Positions 63,825-64,000 of a stretch of DNA of 64,000 nt are shown piece after piece. Source of the DNA: Providencia alcalifaciens (GTDB taxonomy: Bacteria; Pseudomonadota; Gammaproteobacteria; Enterobacterales; Enterobacteriaceae); assembly GCA_025961275.1 (NCBI GenBank), contig JAOQNJ010000001.1:4777749-4841748 (forward strand). The letters run 5' to 3'. The number at the start of each line of letters is the position of its first letter. Positions within the stretch are counted from its first letter, which is position 1. The notes below the pieces were generated by a model. The model worked only from the letters and a program-made list of their open reading frames with translations, was not told where the DNA came from and made no database searches. A program made the translations under genes and the position numbers.

Positions 63825-64000
63825 ATGAAGAAGCCGAATGTCTATGGCAGTCGATGGGCAAAGGTCAGGCTTAGCTTCCTCAATGAAAATCCTCTTTGCG
63901 TTATGTGCCAAGAGCAAGGTCGTGTTACTGCTGCTACCGTTGTCGACCATATCACCCCGCACAGACTGAGGGATGCATTAGCATCAGGTAATGCTGAGCA
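63825..64000 (+). CDS. HNH endonuclease, N-terminus only
   Basis: 58 codons, cut by the window edge. The start is YGSRWAKVRLSFLNENPLCVMC, then VVDHITPHR, which are the first cysteine pair and the DH of an HNH nuclease. In lambdoid and HK97-like phages such nucleases lie just before the small terminase gene and help DNA packaging at cos, so packaging genes should follow to the right. Confidence 0.85.
   Translation, partial: MKKPNVYGSRWAKVRLSFLNENPLCVMCQEQGRVTAATVVDHITPHRLRDALASGNAE

Noticed and set aside
1..64000. tRNA, rRNA or CRISPR arrays
   Set aside because: No T-loop pattern (GGTTCGAATCC type) with a matching acceptor stem and no regularly spaced repeats were found by eye.

Overview
The window looks like a chromosomal segment of an AT-rich enterobacterium of the Morganellaceae, most likely Providencia. 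This is an inference from the low GC content, from E. coli-like but diverged FdnGHI, Lsr, Agp, UspF, YneE and YjaB proteins, and from an amiE-amiB-amiS cluster and CS1-type fimbriae. I recognised no tRNA, rRNA or CRISPR.

Layout. 0-4 kb: 5' end of a YfcC-like transporter, an M20 peptidase, a YneE/bestrophin-like protein and a pentapeptide-repeat protein, separated by long AT-rich gaps. 4.8-11.4 kb: a PapI/FaeA-like regulator divergent from a six-gene alpha (CS1/CFA-I type) fimbrial operon in the order subunit, usher, chaperone, second subunit, second chaperone, tip protein. 11.4-17.1 kb: an accessory cluster of an Ig-like-domain protein, membrane proteins, a stand-alone FabD/MdcH-like acyltransferase, a class 3 lipase and a convergent two-repeat protein. 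18.5-23.4 kb: FNR-box-led fdnGHI, formate dehydrogenase-N with an in-frame selenocysteine UGA. 23.6-30.9 kb: the AI-2 lsr locus (lsrK and lsrR one way, lsrACDBFG the other), in which a deletion has joined the front half of lsrA to the tail of lsrC. 31-44 kb: a YbaK-like deacylase, two GNATs, a GlxA-type regulator next to a GAPDH, an IS3-family element, agp, uspF, a Sel1-repeat protein and amiE-amiB-amiS (aliphatic amidase, ClpB-like ATPase, UreI-like channel).

44.4-64 kb is the left part of a lambdoid prophage: integrase and excisionase; a leftward block of about sixteen small, mostly unknown genes; a CI-type repressor; a rightward early promoter whose palindromic operator recurs before the leftward operon; a lambda O-like protein carrying four 19-bp iterons; primase-helicase; Q-type antiterminator; DNA methyltransferase; a holin/endolysin/spanin lysis cassette; a tail-tip-like protein; and an HNH nuclease cut by the window end.

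One observation cuts across the window. At least 18 positions in 11 otherwise well-conserved genes differ from an intact reading frame by exactly one base in a homopolymer: 14 lack a base and 4 have an extra one. After correction each of the ten otherwise complete genes is an exact multiple of three (lsrA, the eleventh, is also truncated). This looks more like a sequence or assembly artefact than real decay, although slipped-strand variation is possible for the longest tracts. The lsrA-lsrC deletion, two in-frame stops there, one stop in amiB and the IS3 orfB deletion are not of this type and are probably real.
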